Assembly: GCF_000424385.1 (NCBI RefSeq)
Contig: NZ_AUJU01000009.1
Location: 1-64,000 of the forward strand
DNA: 64,000 nucleotides
Reading direction: 5' to 3'
Origin: Butyrivibrio sp. LC3010
GTDB taxonomy: Bacteria; Bacillota; Clostridia; Lachnospirales; Lachnospiraceae
Shown here: one piece after another, positions 46,974-55,800 of the stretch
Layout of the letters: each line of letters begins with the position of its first letter
Numbering within the stretch: the first letter of the stretch is position 1
Position numbers and translations under genes: made by a program
Notes under the pieces: generated by a model
The model's input: only the letters and a program-made list of their open reading frames with translations
Database searches by the model: none
Told to the model about the DNA's origin: nothing

Positions 46974-48182
46974 ATGTCAAAAGTACAGATGACCACCCCC
47001 ATTGTCGAGATGGATGGAGATGAGATGACCAGAATTCTCTGGAAGATGATCAAGGAAGAGCTGATTGAGCCTTATATTGATCTTAAGAGTGAGTATTATG
47101 ATCTTGGTCTTAAATACAGAGATGAGACTGATGATAAGGTTACAATTGACAGTGCCAACGCAACTAAAAAGTATGGCGTAGCTGTTAAGTGTGCTACCAT
47201 CACTCCCAATGCAGCCAGAGTTGAAGAATATGACCTTAAGCAGATGTGGAAGAGCCCTAACGGTACAATCCGTGCAATGCTTGATGGAACAGTTTTCAGA
47301 GCACCTATTCTTGTTAAGGGAATAGAACCCAATGTTAAGACCTGGGAGAAGCCTATCACACTTGCACGTCATGCTTATGGTGATGTTTATAAGAATGTTG
47401 AGATAGCAGTTCCCGGTGCTGGTAAAGCTGAGCTGGTATTTACAGGTGCTGATGGAAAAGAGATAAGACAGACCATTCAGGAATTTGACGGTCCCGGTAT
47501 CATTCAGGGAATCCACAATAAGGATGCTTCTATTAAGAGCTTTGCTAAGGCATGCTTTGAATATGCTCTTTCAACAAAGCAGGATCTCTGGTTTGCTACA
47601 AAGGATACTATCAGCAAGACTTATGATGCAAGATTCAGAGAAATCTTCGATGAGACCTTTGAGAAGGAGTACAGACATAAATTTGACGCTGCCGGAATAG
47701 AGTATTTCTATACACTTATTGATGATGCCGTAGCTCGTGTAATGAAGTCAAAGGGCGGATTTATCTGGGCTTGTAAGAACTATGACGGCGATGTAATGAG
47801 TGACATGGTATCCTCTGCCTGCGGATCTCTTGCAATGATGACTTCAGTTCTTGTATCTCCTGAAGGTATCTATGAGTACGAGGCTGCTCATGGAACAGTA
47901 CAGCGTCACTATTATAAGTATCTTAAGGGAGAAGAGACATCAACAAACCCTGTAGCAACAATCTTTGCCTGGACAGGTGCCATGAGAAAGCGCGGTGAGC
48001 TTGATAATATTCAGGGACTCATCGACTGGGCAGATAAGATGGAAAAGGCAACTCTTTTAACAATTGAGAGCGGCAAGATGACAGGAGACCTTGTTCTTAT
48101 AACAAGTAATCCCAATGCTAAAAAGCTTAACTCTGAGCAGTTTATAAAGGCTATCAGAGAGACATATGAAGGATTAAAATAA
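46974..48182 (+). CDS. icd: NADP-dependent isocitrate dehydrogenase (eukaryotic-like type)
   Basis: 402 residues of the homodimeric type II group: [16 protein letters not shown] at the start, [19 protein letters not shown] (substrate Ser and Arg), [36 protein letters not shown], and ETHGTV-like sequence as [15 protein letters not shown], the NADP region. Oxidises isocitrate to 2-oxoglutarate for glutamate synthesis. AGAGGAGG precedes the ATG. Aconitase is not in the window. Confidence 0.96.
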   Translation: MSKVQMTTPIVEMDGDEMTRILWKMIKEELIEPYIDLKSEYYDLGLKYRDETDDKVTIDSANATKKYGVAVKCATITPNAARVEEYDLKQMWKSPNGTIRAMLDGTVFRAPILVKGIEPNVKTWEKPITLARHAYGDVYKNVEIAVPGAGKAELVFTGADGKEIRQTIQEFDGPGIIQGIHNKDASIKSFAKACFEYALSTKQDLWFATKDTISKTYDARFREIFDETFEKEYRHKFDAAGIEYFYTLIDDAVARVMKSKGGFIWACKNYDGDVMSDMVSSACGSLAMMTSVLVSPEGIYEYEAAHGTVQRHYYKYLKGEETSTNPVATIFAWTGAMRKRGELDNIQGLIDWADKMEKATLLTIESGKMTGDLVLITSNPNAKKLNSEQFIKAIRETYEGLK

Positions 48183-48203
48183 AACACTATAAGTTTTAGC
48201 CAT

Positions 48204-48257
48204 CCCACACCTTTATTAGTATCATTGCTAAATAATGGTGTGGGTTTTCTTTTTTTC
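48204..48257 (+). terminator. Terminator after icd
   Basis: CCCACACC and GGTGTGGG form the outer stem with a T-rich tail; an inner imperfect TTATTAG/CTAAATAA helix extends it. Confidence 0.85.
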
Positions 48258-48304
48258 CGGTTTTCCTGTATCATAGAAAAGCTAAAACTGTTTTTGGAGG
48301 GAAC

Positions 48305-49759
48305 ATGGTTTTTCAGTTAACAACTTTTTGCTTTCTGTTTATCACATTTATTCTATTTCATATTTCTCCGGGTGCTATAAGGAAATTCGAACTGCTGGCT
48401 TTTAGCGTGTTCTTTATTATCTGGCAGGGGAAAAGTATCGGTATAATAACAATCTGCGCAATCACAGCTTTTACGTATCTGTGTGGTCTTATGATTTCAT
48501 TTTTAAAGAAAAGGGAAATGACAAGGATTTCGAATGTTGTTTCAGCTATCGGAATCATAGCACTGGCAATGGTTTTATTCGGATGGAAATATCTGGCAGC
48601 TGCTGCAAATCTTCCGGGTTTGTATATACCTGACAACCTGTTAAAGGCTGCAATGCCGATTGGACTTTCATTCTACATTTTTCAGGCCATAAGCTATCTT
48701 GCAGATGTTACGACTAAGAAGATTGATGCTAAGAAGAACCTCATAAATTTTGCACTTTACATGATGTGGTTTCCAAAGTGGATGAGCGGACCTATTGAAA
48801 GGGCTGAGGATTTTATTATAAAAATCGAGAACAGTAAAAACACAAAGCTGTTTGATTTTGACAGAGCCGTTAGAGTCTTGTCCTATATTTTGTGGGGATT
48901 ATTCATGAAAATGGTTATTGCAGACAGGATAGGGATTCCTGTCGATATCACCTTTGATAATCCTTTGGAATTTGGACCCGTTACACTTTTACTTTGCACA
49001 TTCTTATACACGATTCAGATATACTGTGATTTCGCGGGATATACAAATCTGATGATCGGAATATCCATGATGTTTGGAATAGAGCTTATTCAGAATTTCA
49101 GGACACCCTATTTTGCTGAAAATATCGTTCAGTTCTGGAGGAGATGGCATCTTTCCCTCAGTAACTTTTTAAAGGATTATATCTATATTCCTCTTGGAGG
49201 AAACAGAAAAGGAAGCTTTAGAAAAGCTTTTAATATACTTGTCGTTTTCCTTGTGTGCGGAATGTGGCACGGGGCAGGATTTACATTCATAATATGGGGC
49301 GTTTTCCATGGAATTATGAATGTAGTTACCAATATTCTTGATAGAGGAAAATTGAGATTTCTTGTAAGAGGAATTACAGGATGGGCGATCAGCTTTCTTA
49401 CAGTTTCCTTTGCATGGATTTTCTTCAGGGCAAATAGTCTGTCGAATGCATTTGATTATATAAAAGCTATGTTTATCCGGGATGGAAAAGGGCTTAGTGC
49501 CGGATTTACTGCAGAAGAAGGACTTATACTGGGACTGTCTTCCATTGAATGGTTTGTGGCAGCTGTATCAATAATGCTGCTTAGCGTGTTTGATTTTTGG
49601 GCCTATAGGAGTAATAAGATTCCGCCTGAACTTATGAGTAAGCGCTGGGGAGACTTTTCCAGAGGCATCGGATTTGCTTTATTTGCGCTTATAATTCTTA
49701 TCTTTGGCAGATACGGCGCAGGTGAGGAGATCAGAAGTTTTGTTTATGCCCAGTTCTAA
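48305..49759 (+). CDS. MBOAT-family O-acyltransferase
   Basis: A 484-residue membrane-bound O-acyltransferase with about 11 helices and the catalytic His near residue 321 in CGMWHGAGFTFIIWGVFHG. A second conserved stretch is QFWRRWHLSLSNFLKDYIYIPLGG. Members of the AlgI/DltB/PatA-like group carry acyl groups (often acetyl) across the membrane onto extracellular polymers. The next gene encodes an SGNH-type protein, the usual partner. The polymer target is unknown; the start codon has GGAGG upstream. Confidence 0.92.
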   Translation: MVFQLTTFCFLFITFILFHISPGAIRKFELLAFSVFFIIWQGKSIGIITICAITAFTYLCGLMISFLKKREMTRISNVVSAIGIIALAMVLFGWKYLAAAANLPGLYIPDNLLKAAMPIGLSFYIFQAISYLADVTTKKIDAKKNLINFALYMMWFPKWMSGPIERAEDFIIKIENSKNTKLFDFDRAVRVLSYILWGLFMKMVIADRIGIPVDITFDNPLEFGPVTLLLCTFLYTIQIYCDFAGYTNLMIGISMMFGIELIQNFRTPYFAENIVQFWRRWHLSLSNFLKDYIYIPLGGNRKGSFRKAFNILVVFLVCGMWHGAGFTFIIWGVFHGIMNVVTNILDRGKLRFLVRGITGWAISFLTVSFAWIFFRANSLSNAFDYIKAMFIRDGKGLSAGFTAEEGLILGLSSIEWFVAAVSIMLLSVFDFWAYRSNKIPPELMSKRWGDFSRGIGFALFALIILIFGRYGAGEEIRSFVYAQF

Positions 49760-49821
49760 AGCTTATCTATATGAAAAGCAGATGAATTTTCGAGGAATAT
49801 AGTATTTATTATTGAATATAA

Positions 49822-49856
49822 TCGAATATTGGATCTGTGAGAAATTCAATATTCGA
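49822..49856. repeat. 10-bp inverted repeat in the leader of the SGNH gene
   Basis: TCGAATATTG and CAATATTCGA, perfect arms with 15 bases between, ending 5 bases before the AAGGAG site of the gene at 49874. It could be an operator or a hairpin that hides or protects the ribosome site. Confidence 0.6.
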
Positions 49857-49873
49857 TACGAAGGAGATTGTAA

Positions 49874-50956
49874 ATGAAGCGATTAATCGCGTGCCTGTTA
49901 GGCGTGATTATTTTTATTTCATGCTTTAATATAGCTGATAATATTCTGCGCACAAAAACAGAGGCGGGAGTGACACAGATGCGTGCTCTCTATGACCAGC
50001 CCAAAAACACGATAGATGTGGTTTTTCTTGGTTCAAGTCATGTACACTGCGGAATAAATACCGCAAAGCTTTTTGAGGATTACGGAATTGCAGGATACGA
50101 CCTTTCCTCTGCAGAGCAGTCCCTGTGGGTTTCGTATCATTATCTCAAGGAAATATGTAAATACCAGAAGCCCAAGGTTGTAGTTCTTGATTTTTTCAGC
50201 GCTGCGGCATTTATGGAGGATTATAAATATCATTATGAATTCCTTAGTGACAGTCTGTTCGGGATGAGGCTGTCAGCTAATAAACTGCAGCTGATGGCTG
50301 CTGCCTTTGATAATAAGCAGGAGCTGTGGAATATGTATTTTCCTTCTTTCTTTGGCTATCACGACAGGTACAATAATCTTGATAAAAAGGATTTTGATGA
50401 GGCCTTTGGAAAGGACTTGAGTTCATATAAAGGCTTTGTTCCGCATTTTCATAATGTGGAAATGACAGATCCTGTGATTGAAACTGATGAGTGCAAACCG
50501 CCTTTACAAAAATCAGAAAAGTATCTTGATAAAATAATCGAGTATACAAAGCAGAATGATATGAAGCTTTATATCACTATGGTGCCTTATGTCCTAAACC
50601 AGGAGCAGCAACAGGGTATGAAGCAGGAGGAGACAGCACGCTATAACTGGCTTGAAAAGTATGTTGATGAGCTCAACCAAAATGGCGATGATCATGTTTG
50701 TTTTGACTATGTATTCAAGCATCCTGATGATATAGGAATTGACTACACAAGCGGAAGAGATATTTCTGATGGCAATTCACATCTAAATTACAATGGAAGT
50801 AACAGATATTCCGCCTATCTTGGAAACACTCTGAGGAATCTTTACGGGTCAGAGCTTCTGCCGGATCACAGAGGGGATTCTGCGTATGATTCATATTTAA
50901 GGCATATAAAGAATATTGAGGAACAGGTAAGAAATGCCGAATTTGAAGTCAGGTGA
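49874..50956 (+). CDS. SGNH-hydrolase-like protein, partner of the MBOAT transferase
   Basis: 360 residues. One N-terminal membrane helix (residues 4-20, CLLGVIIFISCF) anchors it outside the cell. The SGNH block I reads DVVFLGSSHVHCGIN (Ser54/Ser55 region), and the catalytic Asp/His pair is probably in DGNSHLNYNG near residue 305. Similar to DltD/AlgX-type proteins that complete O-acylation of an extracellular polymer. It follows the MBOAT gene by 114 bases, with an inverted repeat in the gap. Substrate unknown. Confidence 0.8.
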   Translation: MKRLIACLLGVIIFISCFNIADNILRTKTEAGVTQMRALYDQPKNTIDVVFLGSSHVHCGINTAKLFEDYGIAGYDLSSAEQSLWVSYHYLKEICKYQKPKVVVLDFFSAAAFMEDYKYHYEFLSDSLFGMRLSANKLQLMAAAFDNKQELWNMYFPSFFGYHDRYNNLDKKDFDEAFGKDLSSYKGFVPHFHNVEMTDPVIETDECKPPLQKSEKYLDKIIEYTKQNDMKLYITMVPYVLNQEQQQGMKQEETARYNWLEKYVDELNQNGDDHVCFDYVFKHPDDIGIDYTSGRDISDGNSHLNYNGSNRYSAYLGNTLRNLYGSELLPDHRGDSAYDSYLRHIKNIEEQVRNAEFEVR

Positions 50957-51081
50957 GCATTTGCTTAATTGATTTGGAATATAAAAATACATCTGCTATT
51001 TTCAGAATACTCTTTTTCATTTGTACTATGTGTGTGGTATTATTAATACATTGGGTACAACATTAAGGAGGCAAAAAGGGT

Positions 51082-53277
51082 ATGGCAGATTTTAAAATCG
51101 TCAAAAATGTTGAAGGACCGTCTTTAGGAACATGTAGTGCTCCGATAATCGAAAAAGACGGTCTTTTTTTTAAGGATTTAGAACGGACAGGTGAACTTGT
51201 TCCCTATGAGGACTGGAGACTTTCTCCGGAGGAAAGGGCAAAGGACCTTGCAGGAAGACTTAGCGTGGAAGAGATAGCAGGTCTTATGATGTATAGTGCT
51301 CACCAGCTTGTGCCTGCAATTTCAGGGGGGTGGTACGGAGCTACTTACAGAGGAGGTAAGACTTTTGATGAAAGCGGCGCTGATGAGTGGGAACTCACTG
51401 ACCAGCAGAAGAAATTCCTGACAGAGGATCATGTGAGATACGTACTTGCCATGGTGCTTAAAAACGGTGAGGTAGCTGCTAAATGGAATAATGAGATGCA
51501 GGCACTCTGTGAGGAGATGCCCCATGGAATTCCGGTTAATACAAGTACTGATCCAAGGCACGGAGCAGGAAGTGCATCTGCCGAGTTTAGAACAGAAGCG
51601 AAGGATACCAGCAAATGGCCTTTGGGACTTGGTCTTGCAGCAACCTTTGATCCTGATCTTGTTAAGAAGTTTGCTAAAACTGCTGCAAAGGAATACAGAG
51701 CACTTGGCATAACAACTGAACTTGGTCCTCAGATTGACCTTGGAACAGAACCCAGATGGATGAGAGTTTCAGATACATATGGGCAGAGCAGTAAGCTTGT
51801 TACTGAATATGCAAAGGCTTATTGTGAAGGTCTTCAGAATGGTGATGGAGACAGCTGGGGAAATGGAAGCGTTGCTGCTATGGTAAAGCACTGGCCGGGC
51901 GGCGGTCCTTGTGAATCAGGAAGAGATGCTCATTATGCTTTTGGAAAATATGCAGTATATCCGGGCAAGAATTTTGAGGAGCATTTAAAGCCGTTTATTG
52001 AAGGTGCATTCAAACTTGAAGGTACAGGTAAGGCTTCAGCCGTTATGCCATATTACACAGTCAGCTTTGGCATCGACCCTTCAGGCAAAAATGTAGGTAA
52101 CAGCTACAGCAAATACATAATAGGTGACCTTCTCAGAGATAAGTACGGATTTGACGGTGTTGTATGTACCGATTGGGGAATTACAGGGGATCCTTCGGAT
52201 AAGCTTGATTCCTTTGGCTCAAGATGCTACGGAACAGAGGATTTATCTGAGGCTGAGAGACATCTTTGCATCATTGAAAATGGTGTGGATCAGTTTGGCG
52301 GTAACAACGATATAAAGCCTATTCTTGAAGCATATCGCATTGGATGTGAAAGATACGGCGAAGAAAAAATGAGAAAGCGTTTCGAGGAAAGTGCAAGAAG
52401 ACTTCTGCTTAACAGCTTCCGCTGTGGACTTTTTGAGAATCCGTATCTTGATCCGAATGAGAGTAAAAATATTCTTGGCTGTGATGAATATGTAGAGAAC
52501 GGCTTTAATGCTCAGCTTAAGAGTATTGTCATGGTTAAAAACAATGGTGTTCTTCCCATAAAGGGAAAGAAAAAGGTTTATATTCCCGGAAGAACAATTG
52601 AAGCTCATAAGGGGTTTTTGAGAAACATGGTGGATGCTGTTTCACTCCCGGGAGCAAATCAAAAGGATGTTGAGGAATTTTTTGAATTCACCGAAAATCC
52701 CGGGGAAGCAGATTTTGCAATATGCTTTATCGAAAGTCCTATAAGTGACGGATATACGGAGGAGACCGGATACAGACCGGTAACTCTTCAGTACAGAAGC
52801 TATACTGCAGATAATGCGAGAGAGGTCAGCATTGCAGGTGGCGATTTCAGAGAGGAATCCGATAACAGATCTTATAAAGGAAAATCCAATAAAGCAGCAA
52901 ATGAGCATGACCTTGATATAGTTATTAAGACCAAAGAGCAGATGAAGGATAAGCCTGTTATAGTGTCAATTCGCATGAATAATCCAAGTATTGTTGCGGA
53001 ATTCGAGCCCTATGCGGATGCAATACTTGTTAATTTCGGTGTTGAGACAAAGGCTGTTCTTTCAATTGTAAATGGTGATTCTGAACCATCTGCAATGCTT
53101 CCTGTCCAGCTTCCAAAGGATATGGACACAATAGAGAAGCATTGTGAAGACGTTCCTTTTGATTATGAGCCATATAAAGACTCTGAGGGCAATTCCTATG
53201 ACTTTGGCTTTGGACTCAACTGGAGCGGCGTTATCAGGGATGAGAGATGGGACAGATATGTCAAAGACAGGAGATAA
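51082..53277 (+). CDS. Glycoside hydrolase family 3 (beta-glucosidase-like)
   Basis: A 731-residue cytoplasmic protein, no signal peptide. N-terminal TIM-barrel with RMSVEEIAGLM-like start (GRLSVEEIAGLMM), NTSTDPRHG, GLAATFDPDLV, GPQIDLGTEPRW, VKHWPGGGP, and the nucleophile Asp364 in VCTDWGITGD. The C-terminal sandwich domain is present, but a fibronectin-like end is not clear, and the last 25 residues contain FGFGLNWSG. It probably splits imported beta-linked oligosaccharides. A strong AAGGAGG site precedes the start. Substrate not certain. Confidence 0.9.
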   Translation: MADFKIVKNVEGPSLGTCSAPIIEKDGLFFKDLERTGELVPYEDWRLSPEERAKDLAGRLSVEEIAGLMMYSAHQLVPAISGGWYGATYRGGKTFDESGADEWELTDQQKKFLTEDHVRYVLAMVLKNGEVAAKWNNEMQALCEEMPHGIPVNTSTDPRHGAGSASAEFRTEAKDTSKWPLGLGLAATFDPDLVKKFAKTAAKEYRALGITTELGPQIDLGTEPRWMRVSDTYGQSSKLVTEYAKAYCEGLQNGDGDSWGNGSVAAMVKHWPGGGPCESGRDAHYAFGKYAVYPGKNFEEHLKPFIEGAFKLEGTGKASAVMPYYTVSFGIDPSGKNVGNSYSKYIIGDLLRDKYGFDGVVCTDWGITGDPSDKLDSFGSRCYGTEDLSEAERHLCIIENGVDQFGGNNDIKPILEAYRIGCERYGEEKMRKRFEESARRLLLNSFRCGLFENPYLDPNESKNILGCDEYVENGFNAQLKSIVMVKNNGVLPIKGKKKVYIPGRTIEAHKGFLRNMVDAVSLPGANQKDVEEFFEFTENPGEADFAICFIESPISDGYTEETGYRPVTLQYRSYTADNAREVSIAGGDFREESDNRSYKGKSNKAANEHDLDIVIKTKEQMKDKPVIVSIRMNNPSIVAEFEPYADAILVNFGVETKAVLSIVNGDSEPSAMLPVQLPKDMDTIEKHCEDVPFDYEPYKDSEGNSYDFGFGLNWSGVIRDERWDRYVKDRR

Positions 53278-53374
53278 TGAGAAACAGACTTATAAAGTAA
53301 ATAGCAAAAAAAAGTAGCTGTTTATATATAAAAAATCTTTATATGAAGTATTTTAAAGTTATGAGGAGTTAAAT

Positions 53375-55639
53375 ATGACACGAGAAAACTTAGAAGCATT
53401 ACTTAAAGACATGTCACTTGAAGAAAAAATCATGCAGTTGGTGCAGGTTCCGGGCTGGACCTTTGAAAAGAATGCAGCTGTAACAGGTATAGCTGATAAT
53501 CCGGCTACAGAGAAGGCAACCAGACTTGCAGGCAGTACTCTTGGTGTTTATGGAGCAGATAAGGTAAAGGCAATACAGGATGAATATATAAAAAATCATC
53601 CGCATCATATTCCTATGCTGTTTATGCTTGATGTAATTCACGGACATGACACTGTTTTTCCCTGCCCGCTTGCTCAGGGTGCAACCTTTGAACCCGATGT
53701 TTCAAGAAAGGGAGCAGAGGTACAGGCAAAAGAAGCAGCAGCTGACGGAATACATGTAACCTTTTCGCCCATGGTTGATCTTGTAAGAGATGCAAGATGG
53801 GGCAGAGTCGTCGAATCAACCGGTGAAGATGCTTATCTTAATGGAGAAATGGCTTCTGCTATGGTAAAGGGCTATCAGGGAGATTCTATTGCTGATAAGG
53901 ACCATGTAGCAGCCTGTGTAAAGCATTTTGCAGCCTATGGTGCAGCTGAAGCAGGACGTGACTACAATAACTGCGAATTATCAGAGTATGCATTAAGAGA
54001 TCAGTATCTCAAAGGATACAACAAGGCTATTGATGCCGGTGCAAGACTGGTGATGACATCCTTTAATACATTAAATGGAATTCCTTCATCAGGAAATAAG
54101 TGGCTTATGCGCGATATTTTACGCAAGGAGATGGGCTTTGACGGTGTTCTTATTTCTGACTGGGGCGCTATCAGTGAAATGACTTCATGGGGTATCGCAG
54201 AGGATCTGAAAGAGGCTGCAAAGCTCGCCATGGAGGCAGGCGTGGACATCGATATGTGTACCGAAAGTTATGGCGCTAATCTTGAAGAGCTGATAGCAAA
54301 GGGTGATATTGATGTGAAGCTTTTGGATGAAGCTGTTCTCAGAGTTCTTGATCTTAAAAATGATCTTGGACTTTTTGAAGATCCATATCACGGTGCATCA
54401 AAGGAAAAGCATGATGAGATCGCATATTCTGCAGAAAGCAGAGAGATTGCAAGGGATGCTGTAAGAAAATCCCTGGTACTTCTTGAGAACAGGGAGGAAG
54501 CACTTCCTATTAAGGAAAAGAAGGTAGCTCTTATCGGTCCTTATGCAGTTGAGAAGAATTTGCAGAGCTCCTGGGCTTTGGCAACTGACCCTGAGAAAAA
54601 TGTAACCCTCATGGAGGCTGCAGGAGAAGATGAAAATGTAAGACTTTATCTTGGATTGAATCAGGATAAGGACATTGCAGATGGTCAAAAGACTGTAGTA
54701 AGGGTTGCAAAAGGAAGTACCCTTTTGGATAACGATACTGTTTTGGGTGTAAATACCTATCATAATGATAATTTTGAGGAAGAGAACGAGAGACTTTACA
54801 ATGAAGCCATGGAGGTTGCACAGTGGGCTGATACTGTTATTCTTTGCCTGGGTGAAGATTTCGGACAGTCAGGCGAATCAACAAGCCGCGCAGAAATACT
54901 GCTTCCTGACATCCAGATGGAGCTTTTCTATGGAATCAGAAAAAATGCGAAGAAGCTGGTAACTCTGGTATTTACAGGAAGACCTCTTGATCTTGAGCAT
55001 ATTCCGGATTTATCTGATGCTACCATGATCTGCTGGAGACCGGGCACAGAAGGAGGACACGGAATATGGGATGTACTTTCAGGAAAGTTTTCACCTTCAG
55101 GTAAGCTTCCTATGAGCTTCCCCTGGAGCGTTGGACAGGAGCCTATATATTACAACTCATTTGTTACAGGAAGACCCAAGCCTGAAGAGGGACCTTCAAA
55201 CTTTACAACCAGATATCTTGATTGCCCCAATGAGGCAAGATATCCCTTTGGATATGGACTTACATACGCAGAGTTTGAAATATCAGACGTAGAGCTTGAT
55301 AAGACCACACTTAAGAAGAACTCAGGGGTAAATGAAAAGGATAAGATCATCGCATCAGTAAGGATTGCCAATACAGGTCTTGTACCTGCAACTCAGACTA
55401 TGCAGCTGTACATAAGAGATCTTGCCGGAAGCAGAGTTCGTCCTGTCATGGAACTCAAGGGATTCAAGAAAGTAAGACTTCTTCCCGGTGAGGAAAAACA
55501 GGTTTGCTTTGAAATCTGTGAGGAAATGCTCAGATTCTGGACTATTGAGAATAAGACAGACAGTGAATGCGGCAAATTTAAAGTATATATTGGAGTGGAT
55601 TCAGCGACTGAGAACGAAGCAGAATTTGTTCTTGAATAA
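53375..55639 (+). CDS. Glycoside hydrolase family 3 beta-glucosidase (BglX-like)
   Basis: 754 residues without a signal peptide: MSLEEKIMQLVQ, MLDVIHGHDTVFPCPLAQGA, FSPMVDLVRDARWGRVVEST-type GEDAYL, KHFAAYGAAEAGRDYNN, MTSFNTLNGIPSSGNKWLMRDILR, and nucleophile Asp262 in LISDWGAIS. The alpha/beta sandwich domain and the C-terminal fibronectin-like domain (RYPFGYGLTYAEFEIS) are present as in BglX. It likely acts on cytoplasmic cello-oligosaccharides or similar beta-glucosides. It follows the other GH3 gene by 97 bases, and both are probably one transcript, covering related substrates. Confidence 0.94.
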   Translation: MTRENLEALLKDMSLEEKIMQLVQVPGWTFEKNAAVTGIADNPATEKATRLAGSTLGVYGADKVKAIQDEYIKNHPHHIPMLFMLDVIHGHDTVFPCPLAQGATFEPDVSRKGAEVQAKEAAADGIHVTFSPMVDLVRDARWGRVVESTGEDAYLNGEMASAMVKGYQGDSIADKDHVAACVKHFAAYGAAEAGRDYNNCELSEYALRDQYLKGYNKAIDAGARLVMTSFNTLNGIPSSGNKWLMRDILRKEMGFDGVLISDWGAISEMTSWGIAEDLKEAAKLAMEAGVDIDMCTESYGANLEELIAKGDIDVKLLDEAVLRVLDLKNDLGLFEDPYHGASKEKHDEIAYSAESREIARDAVRKSLVLLENREEALPIKEKKVALIGPYAVEKNLQSSWALATDPEKNVTLMEAAGEDENVRLYLGLNQDKDIADGQKTVVRVAKGSTLLDNDTVLGVNTYHNDNFEEENERLYNEAMEVAQWADTVILCLGEDFGQSGESTSRAEILLPDIQMELFYGIRKNAKKLVTLVFTGRPLDLEHIPDLSDATMICWRPGTEGGHGIWDVLSGKFSPSGKLPMSFPWSVGQEPIYYNSFVTGRPKPEEGPSNFTTRYLDCPNEARYPFGYGLTYAEFEISDVELDKTTLKKNSGVNEKDKIIASVRIANTGLVPATQTMQLYIRDLAGSRVRPVMELKGFKKVRLLPGEEKQVCFEICEEMLRFWTIENKTDSECGKFKVYIGVDSATENEAEFVLE

Positions 55640-55748
55640 CAGAGGAAAAAAATCCTTTAATTTGGAATGGATTTTGATTTTGTTTTGGTTATGAGCACTG
55701 AAATATTGTTTAATATTTGCTCAATATATTTATTCGTGATAATCTAAT

Positions 55749-55782
55749 GTGTGCCCGATGATTGTATGCGGGCACACTTTTA
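55749..55782 (+). terminator. Terminator after the second GH3 gene
   Basis: GTGTGCCCG and CGGGCACAC pair perfectly over a 9-bp stem and are followed by TTTTAT, 18 bases before the next start. Confidence 0.85.
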
Positions 55783-55800
55783 TATTAATGGAGCATTGTA

